A stretch of DNA of 14,653 nucleotides, taken from positions 1 to 14,653 of the forward strand of contig VBKA01000077.1 of assembly GCA_005879815.1 (NCBI GenBank). The letters are read 5' to 3'. Below, one piece after another: positions 1-6,436 of this stretch. How positions within the stretch are numbered: position 1 is the first letter of the stretch; every line of letters begins with the position of its first letter. A program made the translations under genes and the position numbers. The notes under the pieces are model-generated. The model saw nothing but the letters and a program-made list of their open reading frames with translations. It was not told the origin of the DNA and did no database searches. Origin of the DNA: Chloroflexota bacterium. Lineage in GTDB: Bacteria > Chloroflexota > Limnocylindria > QHBO01.

Positions 1-800
1 GGCAGGGCGCAGTCGAAGAGGGAGTATCCGAGCGCAAAGGCGCTCACCAGGTGATCCGGACGGCCGATCCCCAGAGCATGCTTGGTGGCCGCTTCCGGCA
101 AAGCCGCGACGACCCAGCGCAGCGCATCGGTCAGAAGCAGCCCATCCGCACCCAGTGGCCATCCACCGAAGCCGTAGCCGTCGAAGCCAATGCCCGCGAG
201 CTCGCTCGCGCACGCGCGCCTCAGCGCTTCGTCGCCCCCTCCCTGGACCACGGCGAAGATCTTCGGCGGCACCTGCCCATCCCGGAGCTGTCCTGCCAGG
301 CGATCGAACTCCTCGCGTGATCTGCGCGCCCACGCGACTGTGCGCTCCACGCTGCGCGCCTGCTCGTCATATGGGGACGCCGCATCGGTGCAGTCGTCGA
401 GACAGACCACCACGTCCGACCCGAGCTGGAACTGGATCTGCACGACTCGCTCCGGGGTGAGGATCCACTTCTGGCCGGTGGATGGCTCGCGAAAGATGAC
501 CTCGTGGTCGCGGATCACGCCCCTGGCTGGATCCTGGCGGATCAACGACCAGACCTGGAATCCTCCGGAGTCGCTCAGCACCGGGCCGCTCCAGCCCATG
601 AACCGATGGATCCCGCCCCCAGCCTGCACCGCGCGAGCACCGGGCCGACGGAGCAGGTGAAAGGCGTTGACCATCAACCCCTCCACTCCGACCGTCGCGA
701 GATCCTCGCTCGACACGCCACGCACGCCGGCCCGCGTCGCATCCGGCAGGAACGTCGGAACAGCCAGCGTTGCCCGCCGCGTGGTGAGGGGCTCAGGCAT
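1..800 (-). CDS. tgt: tRNA-guanine transglycosylase family protein (partial, C-terminus beyond left edge)
   Basis: Tgt exchanges guanine 34 of GUN-anticodon tRNAs for preQ1, a step toward queuosine. The first 266 residues are visible and were translated by hand from the ATG at 800. Family landmarks run in order: VPTFLPDAT (14-22), NAFHLLRRPG (45-54), SDSGGFQV with the presumed general acid/base Asp77, CLDDC (133-137), FAVVQGG (182-188), GYGFGG (208-213), GIGRPDHLV (244-252), and FDC with the presumed nucleophile Asp263. The Cys/His zinc site would lie past the window edge. The ATG overlaps the stop of the upstream methyltransferase gene by 8 bases (ATGCCTGA) and has no clear ribosome binding site, so coupled translation is likely. 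The loop after FGG reads WPLGADG, where bacterial queuosine enzymes usually have LAVGE, so base specificity is uncertain. Family assignment is firm; the exact substrate is not. Confidence 0.9.
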   Translation of the reverse strand, partial: MPEPLTTRRATLAVPTFLPDATRAGVRGVSSEDLATVGVEGLMVNAFHLLRRPGARAVQAGGGIHRFMGWSGPVLSDSGGFQVWSLIRQDPARGVIRDHEVIFREPSTGQKWILTPERVVQIQFQLGSDVVVCLDDCTDAASPYDEQARSVERTVAWARRSREEFDRLAGQLRDGQVPPKIFAVVQGGGDEALRRACASELAGIGFDGYGFGGWPLGADGLLLTDALRWVVAALPEAATKHALGIGRPDHLVSAFALGYSLFDCAL

Positions 801-1659
801 CCGCGGGGTGCTCGCGACTGAGCGTGAGCACCACGACCAGCTCGTTGGGGACCGATGCCTCCGTGACGCGCCGCACTCGTGGATCGAGGTCGCGCAGCAG
901 GGCCTCGAGTCGGCGGCGATAGGTCGTTTCCATTCCGCGGCCGCGGCCGCCGAGCGAGCGGATCGGGAAGCTGACGACCATGTGACGCACCGCGAGGCTC
1001 CGCAGGAGACGGACGGAAGCCGCGGGGTCCTGCCGGTCGAGGATCGGAACCAGCTTGAGGAGGAGCGCGACGTCGACCGCGGGCAGGTCGACCTCGCCGG
1101 CGAGGTCGCGCGCCTCCGCCACGTGTGGCCGCCCGACCAAGGACAGGAAGGCGTCAACCAGACGAATGGCCCTGGAGTCGGCGTCGATGGCGTGGTACGT
1201 AGCCGACGCTGGCAGCTGCATCCACGGCAGCGCCAAGGGCGCCAGGCCGCATCCCAGGTCCAGCAGGCTGGCCGGCGCACCGCCGATGGCGTCCCAGATG
1301 GTTGTGTAGAACCGGTCGAGGAATGGCAGGCGCTCCCTCGTCGAGGCGTGCCGGGCGAGCAGGTCTCGGCATACGGCCCGCAGCTCGCCTCCGGAGCGAT
1401 CCCCCTGACTGGCAGCGGTCAGGCGCTCGATGTCGCGGTCGATGGCGCCACCGGCGGCGGAGGTTCGATAGGCGCCCACCGCCTGATGGAGGCGACGCTT
1501 GACGCGCTTGACCGCGTCATCCGGGCCGCGTGCGCGACGGAGCTCCTCGGATGCGAGGCGCCGCACCACGGCCGGATCGACGGCGCGATAGCGCCTCGAC
1601 TCGGCAACGCGGCCGACGACCGCGCGGACGTCATCGTCCGCCGGCTCGTTCGCATTCAC
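793..1659 (-). CDS. ArmA/Rmt-like 16S rRNA (guanine-1405-N7)-methyltransferase
   Basis: This 288-residue protein resembles the aminoglycoside-resistance 16S rRNA methyltransferases (ArmA, Rmt, FmrO group), which make m7G1405 in helix 44 and block gentamicin- and kanamycin-type drugs. Landmarks: an N-terminal helical region with KRRLHQAVGAY (54-64) and HASTRERLPFLDRFYTTIW (104-122); SAM motif I LLDLGCGLAPLALPWM (132-147); acidic SAM contact in HAID (Asp159); LLLKLVPILDRQD (199-211); SFPIRSLGGRGRGM (230-243); and NELVVVLT near the end. From memory ArmA has ILDFGCG-NPLALPWM, LLKMLPVL, SFPIKSL-GMEENY and NELV in the same order. The GTG at 1659 overlaps the rsmI stop (GTGA) and puts the N-terminus level with ArmA. 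Longer readings would extend into the rsmI coding region in another frame. Usual family size is about 250-275 aa. Family call is strong; activity on G1405 is inferred. Confidence 0.85.
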   Translation of the reverse strand: MNANEPADDDVRAVVGRVAESRRYRAVDPAVVRRLASEELRRARGPDDAVKRVKRRLHQAVGAYRTSAAGGAIDRDIERLTAASQGDRSGGELRAVCRDLLARHASTRERLPFLDRFYTTIWDAIGGAPASLLDLGCGLAPLALPWMQLPASATYHAIDADSRAIRLVDAFLSLVGRPHVAEARDLAGEVDLPAVDVALLLKLVPILDRQDPAASVRLLRSLAVRHMVVSFPIRSLGGRGRGMETTYRRRLEALLRDLDPRVRRVTEASVPNELVVVLTLSREHPADA

Positions 1660-2507
1660 TCCTGGCCTCCGCGTCGGTGAGCGATCTCGTACGCCTTTCG
1701 GCGCGAGAGGCCAAAGGTCGTGGTCAGGAGTGCGGTCACGGCGCGCGGCGGAGCTCCCTTGGCCAGCAGGATCGTGGCAGCGTCGGCCGCCTCCGCGACA
1801 GACGCGGCCCGCCCCTGGCGCTGGAGCTCCCGCGACGCGCCCGCGATGAGCACGGTGCACTCGCCACGGACGGTGCCCTCCGCTTGCAGGCCGACGATCA
1901 GCGTGGCCAGCGTGCCCCGCAGGTAGCGCTCGTGCGGCTTGGTGAGGTTGCGGGCGAGGCACGCAGAGCGATTGCCCAGAGCTGCCTGGGCGTCGCGCAG
2001 GGATGCCAGGAGCCGGTGCGGAGCCTCGAACAGGACGAGGGTGGCCGGGTCGGCGGACAGTCCCTGGTAGAAGGACATGCGCGGGCCTGCGGCGCGTGGC
2101 GGGAAGCCGCAGAACCGGAAGGGCACGGGAGGCAGGGCGGACCCCGCAAGGGAGGTCGTGATCGCCGACGCGCCTGGCAGGCTGATCACGCCGATCCCTG
2201 CCTCGATCGTCGCCAAGACGAGGCGGTAGCCCGGGTCGCTCAGGACTGGGGTGCCCGCGTCGCTGACCACCGCGACGCTCGTCCCCTGCTGCATGAGGGC
2301 GACCAGCTCGGGCACGCGCGCCGCCTCGTTATGGTCGTGCAGGGAGATGCTGCGGGCCGTGAGCCCGTGGGCACGTTGGAGCGTGAGGAAATGGCGCGTG
2401 TCCTCCGCCGCCACCAGGTCGACGCTACGCAGCGTCTCGAGGGCGCGGAGGGTGATGTCGGCTGGATTGCCGATTGGGACCGGGACGAGGTACAAGGTCC
2501 CAGTCAC
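1656..2507 (-). CDS. rsmI: 16S rRNA (cytidine-1402-2'-O)-methyltransferase RsmI
   Basis: RsmI methylates the ribose of C1402 in the ribosomal decoding centre, using SAM. The protein begins VTGTLYLVPVPIGNPADIT, the standard N-terminus of the family. It continues with AAEDTRHF, SLHDHNE, VAVVSDAGTPVLSDPGYRL, the SLPGASAITTSLAGSALP stretch, FRFCGFPPR, FEAPHRLLASL, the LTKPHE motif and a C-terminal helical region ending with LSRRKAYEIAH. From GTG 2507 it is 283 aa, close to the usual 280-290. An in-frame ATG at 2570 would add 21 residues that do not look like the family, and it lies upstream of a candidate -10 box (TACGCT, 2567-2562), so 2507 is preferred. It is the first gene of a three-gene operon; its stop overlaps the GTG of the next gene. 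Confidence 0.93.
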   Translation of the reverse strand: MTGTLYLVPVPIGNPADITLRALETLRSVDLVAAEDTRHFLTLQRAHGLTARSISLHDHNEAARVPELVALMQQGTSVAVVSDAGTPVLSDPGYRLVLATIEAGIGVISLPGASAITTSLAGSALPPVPFRFCGFPPRAAGPRMSFYQGLSADPATLVLFEAPHRLLASLRDAQAALGNRSACLARNLTKPHERYLRGTLATLIVGLQAEGTVRGECTVLIAGASRELQRQGRAASVAEAADAATILLAKGAPPRAVTALLTTTFGLSRRKAYEIAHRRGGQE

Positions 2508-2608
2508 GCGCTGGTCCCAACAGGGACGACCTTGTCGCCATGCAGCCGGGGCATGCCCGGGAGCGTACATCGGGCTGGGTGGGAGCCGGTGGGCGGTAAG
2601 ATCGCGAC
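2508..2608. promoter_or_regulatory. Divergent promoter region between rsmI and ftcD
   Basis: This 101-base gap separates two diverging transcription units. On the plus strand TAAGAT (2597-2602) fits a -10 box, and a start site about 7 bases later falls on the GTG of ftcD (2609), implying a leaderless mRNA. On the minus strand TACGCT (2567-2562) is a weaker -10 candidate that would give rsmI a leader of about 48 bases. No convincing -35 boxes are visible. Assignments rest on sequence resemblance only. Confidence 0.45.
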
Positions 2609-3523
2609 GTGGCGAGCCTGATCGAATGCGTCCCGAACTTCTCGGAGGGACGACGGCCTGAGGTGCTCGCCGAGATCGTACACGCCATCGGTCAGATCGA
2701 TGGCGTGACGCTGCTCGATCATTCGCGCGACGAGACGCACAACCGCAGCGTGGTCACCTTCGCGGGAAGCGCTGAGCCGGTGGTGAAGGCCGCCACGGCC
2801 GCCGTCGGGCGGGCACTTGAGCTGATCGACATGAGCCAGCACGAGGGAGCGCATCCCCGCATCGGCGCGGTCGACGTGATCCCGTTCGTGCCTCTCGGGC
2901 ACACCCGCCTCGAGGAGTGCGTCGACCTGGCGCGGCGCTTCGGGGAGCTGATCGCAAAGCTGTACGACCTGCCGGTCTATCTCTACGGCGCAGCGGCCCT
3001 GCGGCCGGACCGGAGGCGGCTGGCCGACGTTCGTCGCGGCCAGTACGAGGGCCTCAAGGCCGAGCTCGGAACGAACCCCGACCGGGACCCCGACTTCGGC
3101 CCGGCGCGGCTCCATTCTCGTGGGGGCGCGGTGGCGGTCGGCGCTCGCAAGCCGCTCATCGCCTTCAACGTGAACCTGGCCACGGAGGACGTCGAGGTCG
3201 CTCGTCGCATCGCCGGGGTCATCCGCGAATCGTCAGGGGGCCTGCCGGCGGTGCAGGCCATGGGCCTGCTCCTCGAGAATCCCGGAGAGCGCCCCTCTGC
3301 GCAGGTCAGCCTGAACCTCGTCGACTGGGAGGAGACGGGCATTGCGACGGTGGTCAACGAGATCCGGCGCCTCGCCCGAGAGGCCGGGACCGATGTCGAC
3401 CACTGCGAGCTCATCGGCCTGGCACCCACCGCCGCACTCCTCGAGGTGGCGGCCGACGCCCTTGGCCTGCGCGAATTCACGCCCGACCAGGCACTCGAGC
3501 TGCGTCTGGCGCGTGACCGATAA
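2609..3523 (+). CDS. ftcD: Glutamate formiminotransferase (formimidoyltransferase)
   Basis: The enzyme transfers the formimino group of N-formimino-L-glutamate, the end product of histidine breakdown, to tetrahydrofolate. Bacterial versions may also act on 5-formyl-tetrahydrofolate. The 304-residue protein has the family opening ECVPNFSEGRRPEV (6-19), LLDHSRDETHNRSVVTF (35-51) and HEGAHPRIGAVDVIPFVP (78-95). In that last stretch His82 matches the catalytic His of mammalian FTCD. LPVYLYGAAAL, LIAFNVNLAT and the C-terminal GLAPTAALLEVA stretch also fit. Its length matches stand-alone formiminotransferases with N- and C-subdomains; there is no fused cyclodeaminase domain, and none is encoded nearby. 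The start is GTG, with no Shine-Dalgarno sequence and a TAAGAT box ending 6 bases upstream. Neighbouring downstream genes run in the same direction but have no obvious link to histidine or folate metabolism. Confidence 0.93.
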   Translation: MASLIECVPNFSEGRRPEVLAEIVHAIGQIDGVTLLDHSRDETHNRSVVTFAGSAEPVVKAATAAVGRALELIDMSQHEGAHPRIGAVDVIPFVPLGHTRLEECVDLARRFGELIAKLYDLPVYLYGAAALRPDRRRLADVRRGQYEGLKAELGTNPDRDPDFGPARLHSRGGAVAVGARKPLIAFNVNLATEDVEVARRIAGVIRESSGGLPAVQAMGLLLENPGERPSAQVSLNLVDWEETGIATVVNEIRRLAREAGTDVDHCELIGLAPTAALLEVAADALGLREFTPDQALELRLARDR

Positions 3524-3554
3524 GGCGGGAGCTTCCGGAGGCGCAGGAACGGGC

Positions 3555-4754
3555 ATGGCGGCGGTCCGGAGCCTCAACAGGCATTGGCTCCTCCGAGGGC
3601 TCGCCCTGGCCATGGTTGGACTTGCCGCCTGGGTGCTGATGTGGTCGACCATCAGGCCCCGGGCGGGTTACGACACGCTCTGGTACTCGATGTACGCGTA
3701 CCAGTACGCGGGCGTCGCAGTCCATGAATCCTGGGATCTGAGCTGGCAGCTGGTGCACGAGTACGCAGATCCCCAGCTGCTCGCAACCCTGCGGCGCGAC
3801 TCGTCCGGAGCATGGTGGAGCGGCTGGGACGAGCCTGCGAGGCAGCGATGGGCGGGCCTGTACCGGATGCGTCCGGTCATGCCCCTCGTCAGCGCGGCCG
3901 GCTTCCCACTCCTTGGTCGCGAGGCGCCGCTGCTTGTCAGTGCGGCGGCGGTCGTGATCGTGACCGTCGCTGCAGGGCTCCTGCTCGCTCCGCTCACGGG
4001 CTGGCTGGTCGCCGGCCTTTTCCTGGTCCTGACCCTGGGAAACGTCTACCTGGCGCGCTGGCTGGTTGACCTCACCACGGACGGGCTCGGTATCGCGCTG
4101 TGGTTCCTGGCGCTGGCATGCGTTGCTCGATTCGTGGTCACCGGTGATCGCCGCTGGCTCGTGGCCACCGGCAGCAGCGGCCTGGTGCTGGCATTCACGC
4201 GCCAGTCGGCCGTGGTGCTCCCCGTCACACTGGCGATCTGCACCCTCGTTGCACTCATCGCACGCTCATCAACCTGGCAGCGTTTCGCAGTCGTGGCCGC
4301 GGTCACGATTCTGCCGCTGCTGGCCTTCGCCGCGTACGCGGCAGTCGCGGGCCTTCCATCGATAGCCGACCAGCTCCAGGACATTCCGACCTTGCACTTC
4401 AGCAGGCCCGACGTCCCGAACCCCATCGGCTTTCTGCTGCAGAGAGACGCCGGCATCGGCGCACGCCTGGTCCGATCCCTGCCAGGCCAGCCGCTCACCT
4501 GGGGAAGCCTGCTCGTCGCCGCCGGTGGCTTCGTCATCGCGCGACACTGGTGGTCTCTCCCCTTCGCCGTAGCCATCGGCACACTCCTTCTCCTGCTCGC
4601 TGCCCATCCGGTCCTGACAGAGGCGGATCGAACCCTCGCCCCGATCTGGCTGAGCTTGAACCTCGGAATCGCGCTCTTCGCGGCCAGGACGATTGCCTGG
4701 CTCTCCGCGCGCCTGCGGGTCCGTCCCGCCGTCGGATTCGGGATAGGGAGCTAG
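3555..4754 (+). CDS. Polytopic membrane protein, possibly GT-C glycosyltransferase-like
   Basis: A 399-residue integral membrane protein with about nine hydrophobic segments. The first helix (about 11-30) is followed by GYDTLWYSMYAYQYAG (39-54), an extracytoplasmic loop with an Asp (D40), reminiscent of the acidic first loop of GT-C lipid-linked-sugar transferases. That resemblance is suggestive only. Further hydrophobic blocks include VSAAAVVIVTVAAGLLLAP, GIALWFLALACVARFVV, AVVLPVTLAICTLVALIA, VVAAVTILPLLAFAAYAAV and SLNLGIALFAARTIAWLSA. ATG 3555 is chosen because AGGAA lies about 5 bases upstream (3545-3549) and the helix follows directly. An in-frame GTG at 3513, overlapping the ftcD end, would add 14 residues. 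The gene starts 31 bases after ftcD and ends 12 bases before argS, so it may be cotranscribed with either. I do not recognise a specific family. Confidence 0.75.
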   Translation: MAAVRSLNRHWLLRGLALAMVGLAAWVLMWSTIRPRAGYDTLWYSMYAYQYAGVAVHESWDLSWQLVHEYADPQLLATLRRDSSGAWWSGWDEPARQRWAGLYRMRPVMPLVSAAGFPLLGREAPLLVSAAAVVIVTVAAGLLLAPLTGWLVAGLFLVLTLGNVYLARWLVDLTTDGLGIALWFLALACVARFVVTGDRRWLVATGSSGLVLAFTRQSAVVLPVTLAICTLVALIARSSTWQRFAVVAAVTILPLLAFAAYAAVAGLPSIADQLQDIPTLHFSRPDVPNPIGFLLQRDAGIGARLVRSLPGQPLTWGSLLVAAGGFVIARHWWSLPFAVAIGTLLLLLAAHPVLTEADRTLAPIWLSLNLGIALFAARTIAWLSARLRVRPAVGFGIGS

Positions 4755-4757
4755 GAT
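4752..4757 (+). promoter_or_regulatory. Candidate -10 box of argS
   Basis: TAGGAT lies 9 bases before the argS ATG (4767) and would start transcription 0-3 bases ahead of it, giving a nearly leaderless mRNA. There is no good Shine-Dalgarno sequence in the 12-base gap. The first three bases are also the stop codon of the preceding gene, so part of the match comes for free. Confidence 0.35.
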
Positions 4758-4766
4758 TCGCCGCTC

Positions 4767-6428
4767 ATGAACAGCGTCCGCGATACCTTGCGCGCCGCGG
4801 TGGAGCGCGCTCGAACCAACGCGGTGGTCTCCGGCACCCTCCCCGTGAGCCAGACGCCGCTCCCTCCGGTGAGCATCCAGCGACCTGCGCGGGCGGAGCA
4901 CGGGGACTACGCCACCAACGCGGCGATGCAGCTCGCGCCGACGGCACGCATGCCGCCGATGCGCATCGCCGAGGCGCTCGTCGCCGAGCTGAAGCTTCCG
5001 GAGGCGATGGGCTCCGCCGAGGTCGCGCCGCCGGGCTTCATCAACATCCGTCTCGAGGCGGGTTGGGTTGCCTCGCAGGTTGGCGCGATGCTGAGCGCGG
5101 GCGCCGGCTACGGGCGAGTCCCGGTCGGGCGTCCGCGCTCGGTGAACGTCGAGTTCGTCAGCGCCAATCCCACAGGCCCTCTGACGCTGGGCAATGCCCG
5201 CGGCGCCTTCGTCGGGGACCTGTTGTGCCGCGTCCTCGAGGCGGTTGGCCACCGCGTGACGCGCGAGTACTACTTCAACGACTTCAACGCCCAGGTCCGG
5301 AACCTGGGTCTCTCCGTCCAAGCACGCAGGACGGGTGGCCCGATCCCGGAGGATGGCTACCACGGCGAGTACGTTGCCGAACTGGCTGCCAGGCTGCCGG
5401 ACGACGTCTGGGCCGCGGCTACGACCAACGGCGCCGACGCCGGAGAGGTCCTGGGCCGTTGGGCAAGTGAGCGGGTGCGCGCCGGGATCGAGGAGAGCCT
5501 CGACCGCCTGGGCGTGCACTTTGACGTGTGGACCACCGAGGGGTCGCTCTACGGCGACGGATGGGTCGAGCGCGCCGTCGGGGAGCTCCGCAAGGCCGGC
5601 CACGTGTACGAGCAGGACGGCGCGGTCTGGTTCCGGTCCACTGCCTTCGGCGATGACAAGGATCGCGTGGTGTACCGCTCCAACGGGCAGCCGACCTACT
5701 TTGCGTCCGACATCGGCTACCTGGCCCAGAAGTTTTCGCGTGGCTTCGACGAGCTGATCTACCTGTGGGGCGAAGACCATCACGGCACGGTGGCGCGCAA
5801 CCGCGCCGCCGCCCGGGCGCTGGGACTCGACCCTGAATCGGTCCACTGGCTGCTCATGGCCTGGGTGCGATTCGTCAGGGATGGCACCGAGATCGGGATG
5901 AGCAAGCGGGCCGGCGAGTTCGTTACGCTCGACGAGCTGCTGGCAGAGATCGGTCCCGATGCGGCGCGCTGGTTCTTCGGGTCGCGTGCGACAACGACCG
6001 GCATCGATTTCGACATCGAGCTGGCGAAGCGGCAGGGCAACGAGAACCCGGTCTACTACGTGCAGTACGCGCACGCGCGCTGTTGCTCGATCCTGCGCAA
6101 TGCCCGCGAGCGGGGCGTCAAGGCCTCGACGGCTGATGCCGCCGCCCTTCTGCGCCACCCTGCCGAGCAGGCGCTGATCCGCGAGCTGCTCCGCCTGCCG
6201 GAGGTGGTATCGGATGCGGCGGCCAGGCGTGAGACGCATGAGGTGCCCAAGTACTGCCTCGAGGTGGCGGGCCTCTTCAGCCAGTTCTACCGCGACTGCC
6301 GCGTCCTGACCGATGATCCGGAGGAGGCACGCTTCTCCGGAGCTCGCCTGGCCCTCGTCGACGCTGTGCGCCTGGTCGTGGCCAACACGCTGGGGACGCT
6401 GGGAATCGCGGCACCCGAAATGATGTAG
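4767..6428 (+). CDS. argS: Arginyl-tRNA synthetase (class I) with altered HIGH motif
   Basis: It charges tRNA-Arg with arginine in the cytoplasm. The 553-residue protein has the N-terminal Add-1-type domain (about 1-115, with RPARAEHGDYATNAAMQLA at 39-57). The Rossmann domain opens with VEFVSANPTGPLTLGNARGA (127-146), then EYYFNDFNAQVRNLG and YFASDIGYLAQKF. It continues with LWGEDHHG (333-340), a KMSKS-equivalent GMSKRAGEFVTLDELL (377-392) and the anticodon-binding helical domain (about 430-553), ending in the usual LGTLGIAAPEMM. The HIGH-equivalent tetrapeptide is TLGN (140-143), lacking both canonical histidines. The rest of the enzyme is intact, so this looks like a lineage variant rather than decay. 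Length is typical. It is the only aminoacyl-tRNA synthetase gene in the window and converges with the metalloprotease gene, 8 bases apart. Confidence 0.95.
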   Translation: MNSVRDTLRAAVERARTNAVVSGTLPVSQTPLPPVSIQRPARAEHGDYATNAAMQLAPTARMPPMRIAEALVAELKLPEAMGSAEVAPPGFINIRLEAGWVASQVGAMLSAGAGYGRVPVGRPRSVNVEFVSANPTGPLTLGNARGAFVGDLLCRVLEAVGHRVTREYYFNDFNAQVRNLGLSVQARRTGGPIPEDGYHGEYVAELAARLPDDVWAAATTNGADAGEVLGRWASERVRAGIEESLDRLGVHFDVWTTEGSLYGDGWVERAVGELRKAGHVYEQDGAVWFRSTAFGDDKDRVVYRSNGQPTYFASDIGYLAQKFSRGFDELIYLWGEDHHGTVARNRAAARALGLDPESVHWLLMAWVRFVRDGTEIGMSKRAGEFVTLDELLAEIGPDAARWFFGSRATTTGIDFDIELAKRQGNENPVYYVQYAHARCCSILRNARERGVKASTADAAALLRHPAEQALIRELLRLPEVVSDAAARRETHEVPKYCLEVAGLFSQFYRDCRVLTDDPEEARFSGARLALVDAVRLVVANTLGTLGIAAPEMM

Positions 6429-6436
6429 CGAAGGCC

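Noticed and set aside
667..1680. Plus-strand open frames over the methyltransferase and tgt genes
   Set aside because: The minus strand carries clear Tgt and Rmt motifs; the plus-strand products are low-complexity shadows.
1660..1962. 101-residue N-terminal extension of the Rmt-like protein
   Set aside because: It is fully inside rsmI in another frame and extends past the usual family N-terminus.
2508..2570. Longer N-terminus for RsmI from ATG 2570
   Set aside because: The 21 added residues are not family-like, and the frame crosses the candidate rsmI promoter.
4269..6239. 656-codon open frame antisense to argS and the membrane protein gene
   Set aside because: It is wholly opposite well-supported genes, Arg/Gly/Asp-rich without domain-like sequence, and typical of GC-rich third-position shadowing.
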